Assembly (NCBI GenBank): GCA_900542395.1
Contig: UQNM01000023.1
Span: forward strand, 1-32,301
Length of the DNA: 32,301 nucleotides
Reading direction: 5' to 3'
From: an uncultured Eubacteriales bacterium
GTDB lineage: Bacteria; Bacillota; Clostridia; Christensenellales; Aristaeellaceae
A model generated the notes under the pieces. That model did not search any database. It was given only the letters and a program-made list of their open reading frames with translations, and was not told where the DNA came from. The position numbers and the translations under genes are program-made. This document shows, piece by piece, positions 30,946-32,301 of the stretch (the stretch's first letter is position 1; the number at the start of each line of letters is the position of its first letter).

Positions 30946-32242
30946 GACGTCCGCGCGACGCATCGTAGACATATTCCCGGCGAAGCGTTTTTTCAAACAA
31001 GGATTCGCGCTGAATATCTTTCGCCGTATACATGCCTCTGATCCCCTCAATCGTGATTTGAGACGTTACGGCCACGCTTTCGCCCTCCGTCTGCGTTTCC
31101 TCCGTCAGCGTGTAAATCAGGCAGTCCTCGCTCGCCCACGTTCCCGTGCAAAGCGAACCGCCCATATAACTTTCCACGGTGAATTCCGCATAAAGGATAT
31201 CCGCGCCGCGCGTTTCCAGATTATACCAGCAGCCGTATTCGCCGCGCCCGCCGTCCAGCATGCCGCTCATGCGCCCGACGAGCCACGTCGTCCGGCCGAT
31301 GCGCTCCGTGCGTAGGGCGTCAAACTCCGTCAGCATATCCAGCAGCACCGTTTTTCCGTCTGCGCGTGTTTCCAGCAAAAACGAATAGAGCTGTGTTTTG
31401 ACCAGCGTCAGCGCTTTGCCGTCGCTTAAATCCGCGTCTATCACCTGAATTTCCGGCTTGCTCGGCGCTGTCAAAAAGGGTTCGCCCGTTTCCAGATAAT
31501 ACGCTTCATCCTCCGTGATTTCCATCCCCAGCGAGGCGAAAAACTGCCGAACCTGCTCCCGGCTTTTCGGCTCGGTCAGCGCCTGTGCCAGCGCTTCGAC
31601 GGTGATTTCCGGCGGATCAAACGGCCGCACATCGTTTAGGCTGCACGAGCGCATCGGCAAAACCATGTACGTTCCGGCCATCGCCAGCCAATATGCCTCC
31701 GTGTTCGGCACGGCCAGCAAATCCAACTGCATAAACCCCGTCTGCCCGCCCGCGCGGACATGCGCCCACGACGCCAGCACATGCATGTCGTCTTCCTTGA
31801 CGCCCATCACCTCGACCGTCGTGCCGTTCGGAATTTCCGCAAGAATCCGCCCGCTTCGGCTCGGCCGATCCCGCAGATTGACGATTCCCCGTCCGCCGGG
31901 GTTCGCCACAAGCATCGGCAAAATGCCGCAGGGCACATCGGCCGCCTCTTCCGAAAAAAGAACCTTCTTGCTTCCGTAGCCGTCCCAAATTTGCGCATAT
32001 CCCTCGATCTGCCCCGCCACGCGGACGTGCGCGTAGATTTCATCTTCCCGCCCGGCCACGCTCTCCATCACATCGACGGGCGTTCCACTGAAATAGGTCA
32101 TCAGGTGTTCAGAAAACAAATCGGGTTCCGCATAAACGTTCATCACGTCGTATAATTCGCCCCGGTCATAGACCGTCTCCGCCCGCGCGCAGGCGGCGGA
32201 TACGCACAAAGCGAGCATCAGCAAAAATACCGTCCTTTTCAT
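30923..32242 (-). CDS. Exported protein with two bacterial SH3-like domains
   Basis: 439 residues. Signal peptide 1-21 (MKRTVFLLMLALCVSAACARA) with an AXA-like site. Two SH3-like units lie near residues 30-85 (NVYAEPDLFSEHLMTYFSG...YAHVRVAGQIEGYAQ) and 118-175 (GIVNLRDRPSRSGRILAEIPNG...WAHVRAGGQTGFMQ). The second has the classic NLRDRPS.S..IL..IP.G start of SH3_3 domains. The C-terminal half (about 200-439) has no recognised fold. SH3_3 domains often bind cell-wall peptidoglycan. The protein is therefore likely held at the wall, with a separate, unknown C-terminal role. The ATG at 32242 follows AGGGGGA. A second MITE copy starts 27 bp upstream. Confidence 0.8.
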   Translation of the reverse strand: MKRTVFLLMLALCVSAACARAETVYDRGELYDVMNVYAEPDLFSEHLMTYFSGTPVDVMESVAGREDEIYAHVRVAGQIEGYAQIWDGYGSKKVLFSEEAADVPCGILPMLVANPGGRGIVNLRDRPSRSGRILAEIPNGTTVEVMGVKEDDMHVLASWAHVRAGGQTGFMQLDLLAVPNTEAYWLAMAGTYMVLPMRSCSLNDVRPFDPPEITVEALAQALTEPKSREQVRQFFASLGMEITEDEAYYLETGEPFLTAPSKPEIQVIDADLSDGKALTLVKTQLYSFLLETRADGKTVLLDMLTEFDALRTERIGRTTWLVGRMSGMLDGGRGEYGCWYNLETRGADILYAEFTVESYMGGSLCTGTWASEDCLIYTLTEETQTEGESVAVTSQITIEGIRGMYTAKDIQRESLFEKTLRREYVYDASRGRLVIAGAQ

Positions 32243-32268
32243 CGGCTCTCCCCCTTTTGTTCATCTGA

Positions 32269-32301
32269 TACTAATTCGCAGTTAAAATGCTTAACAGAGC
32301 G
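32269..32301. mobile_element. MITE-like element, second copy cut by window end
   Basis: The 33 bases to the window end are identical to 29887-29919 (the left terminal repeat of the complete copy). Orientation relative to the neighbouring secreted-protein gene is the same as for the first copy. Confidence 0.85.

Noticed and set aside
1..32301. CRISPR arrays, rRNA genes, prophage structural genes or a transposase
   Set aside because: None was found on reading both strands. The repeats seen have other structures (operators, MITE ends, 9-mers).

Overview
The window reads as chromosomal DNA of a fairly GC-rich member of the Firmicutes, probably Clostridia. The support is strong AGGAGG ribosome-binding sites, clear TTGNNN-17-TATAAT promoters, Rho-independent terminators, YesM/YesN-type two-component proteins, a CUT1 sugar transporter without its own ATPase, and secreted proteins with short Ala-rich signal peptides. 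A Christensenellales-like gut or rumen lineage would fit, but this is a guess. Most genes lie on the minus strand. No phage structural genes, rRNA, CRISPR array or transposase was found.

Layout. Positions 1-570 are a very unusual tract almost devoid of T on the plus strand. A small ribbon-helix-helix gene with three phased operator repeats follows, then tRNA-Ser(GGA). Next come a MATE efflux pump, a 43-residue membrane protein that is easily missed, and a divergent pair formed by a coiled-coil/HTH protein and a LexA-like S24 repressor. An M19 dipeptidase and a FliB-type methylase form a two-gene operon.

6.6-13.9 kb is a cello-oligosaccharide locus. A GH94 phosphorylase diverges from a LacI regulator that is followed by a sugar-binding protein and two permeases. 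Three related operator-like palindromes lie between the divergent promoters. Imported cellobiose would be split by phosphorolysis in the cytoplasm.

14.0-17.3 kb holds an OmpR-family two-component system and an exported protein. Matching 11-bp-phased repeats lie upstream of the regulator gene and the exported-protein gene. A tandem 9-mer/AT-rich inverted structure follows. radA, a membrane-anchored metallophosphoesterase-fold protein lacking several metal ligands, and a secreted protein of unknown function come next.

21.5-29.9 kb is the most coherent specialised system: a binding protein, a fused two-domain permease and an ATPase with a roughly 120-residue insertion, next to a binding protein/YesM-type kinase/AraC-type regulator triad whose genes overlap by 4 bp. 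This resembles HptRSA-type three-component sensing coupled to an AfuABC/FbpABC-type importer. A phosphorylated sugar, another organic phosphate or ferric iron are candidate substrates; this is inference.

The right end carries a 160-bp MITE-like palindromic element, a sirtuin gene, an SH3-domain exported protein, and the start of a second copy of the MITE cut by the window edge. Both copies sit about 30 bp upstream of the start codon of a secreted-protein gene.
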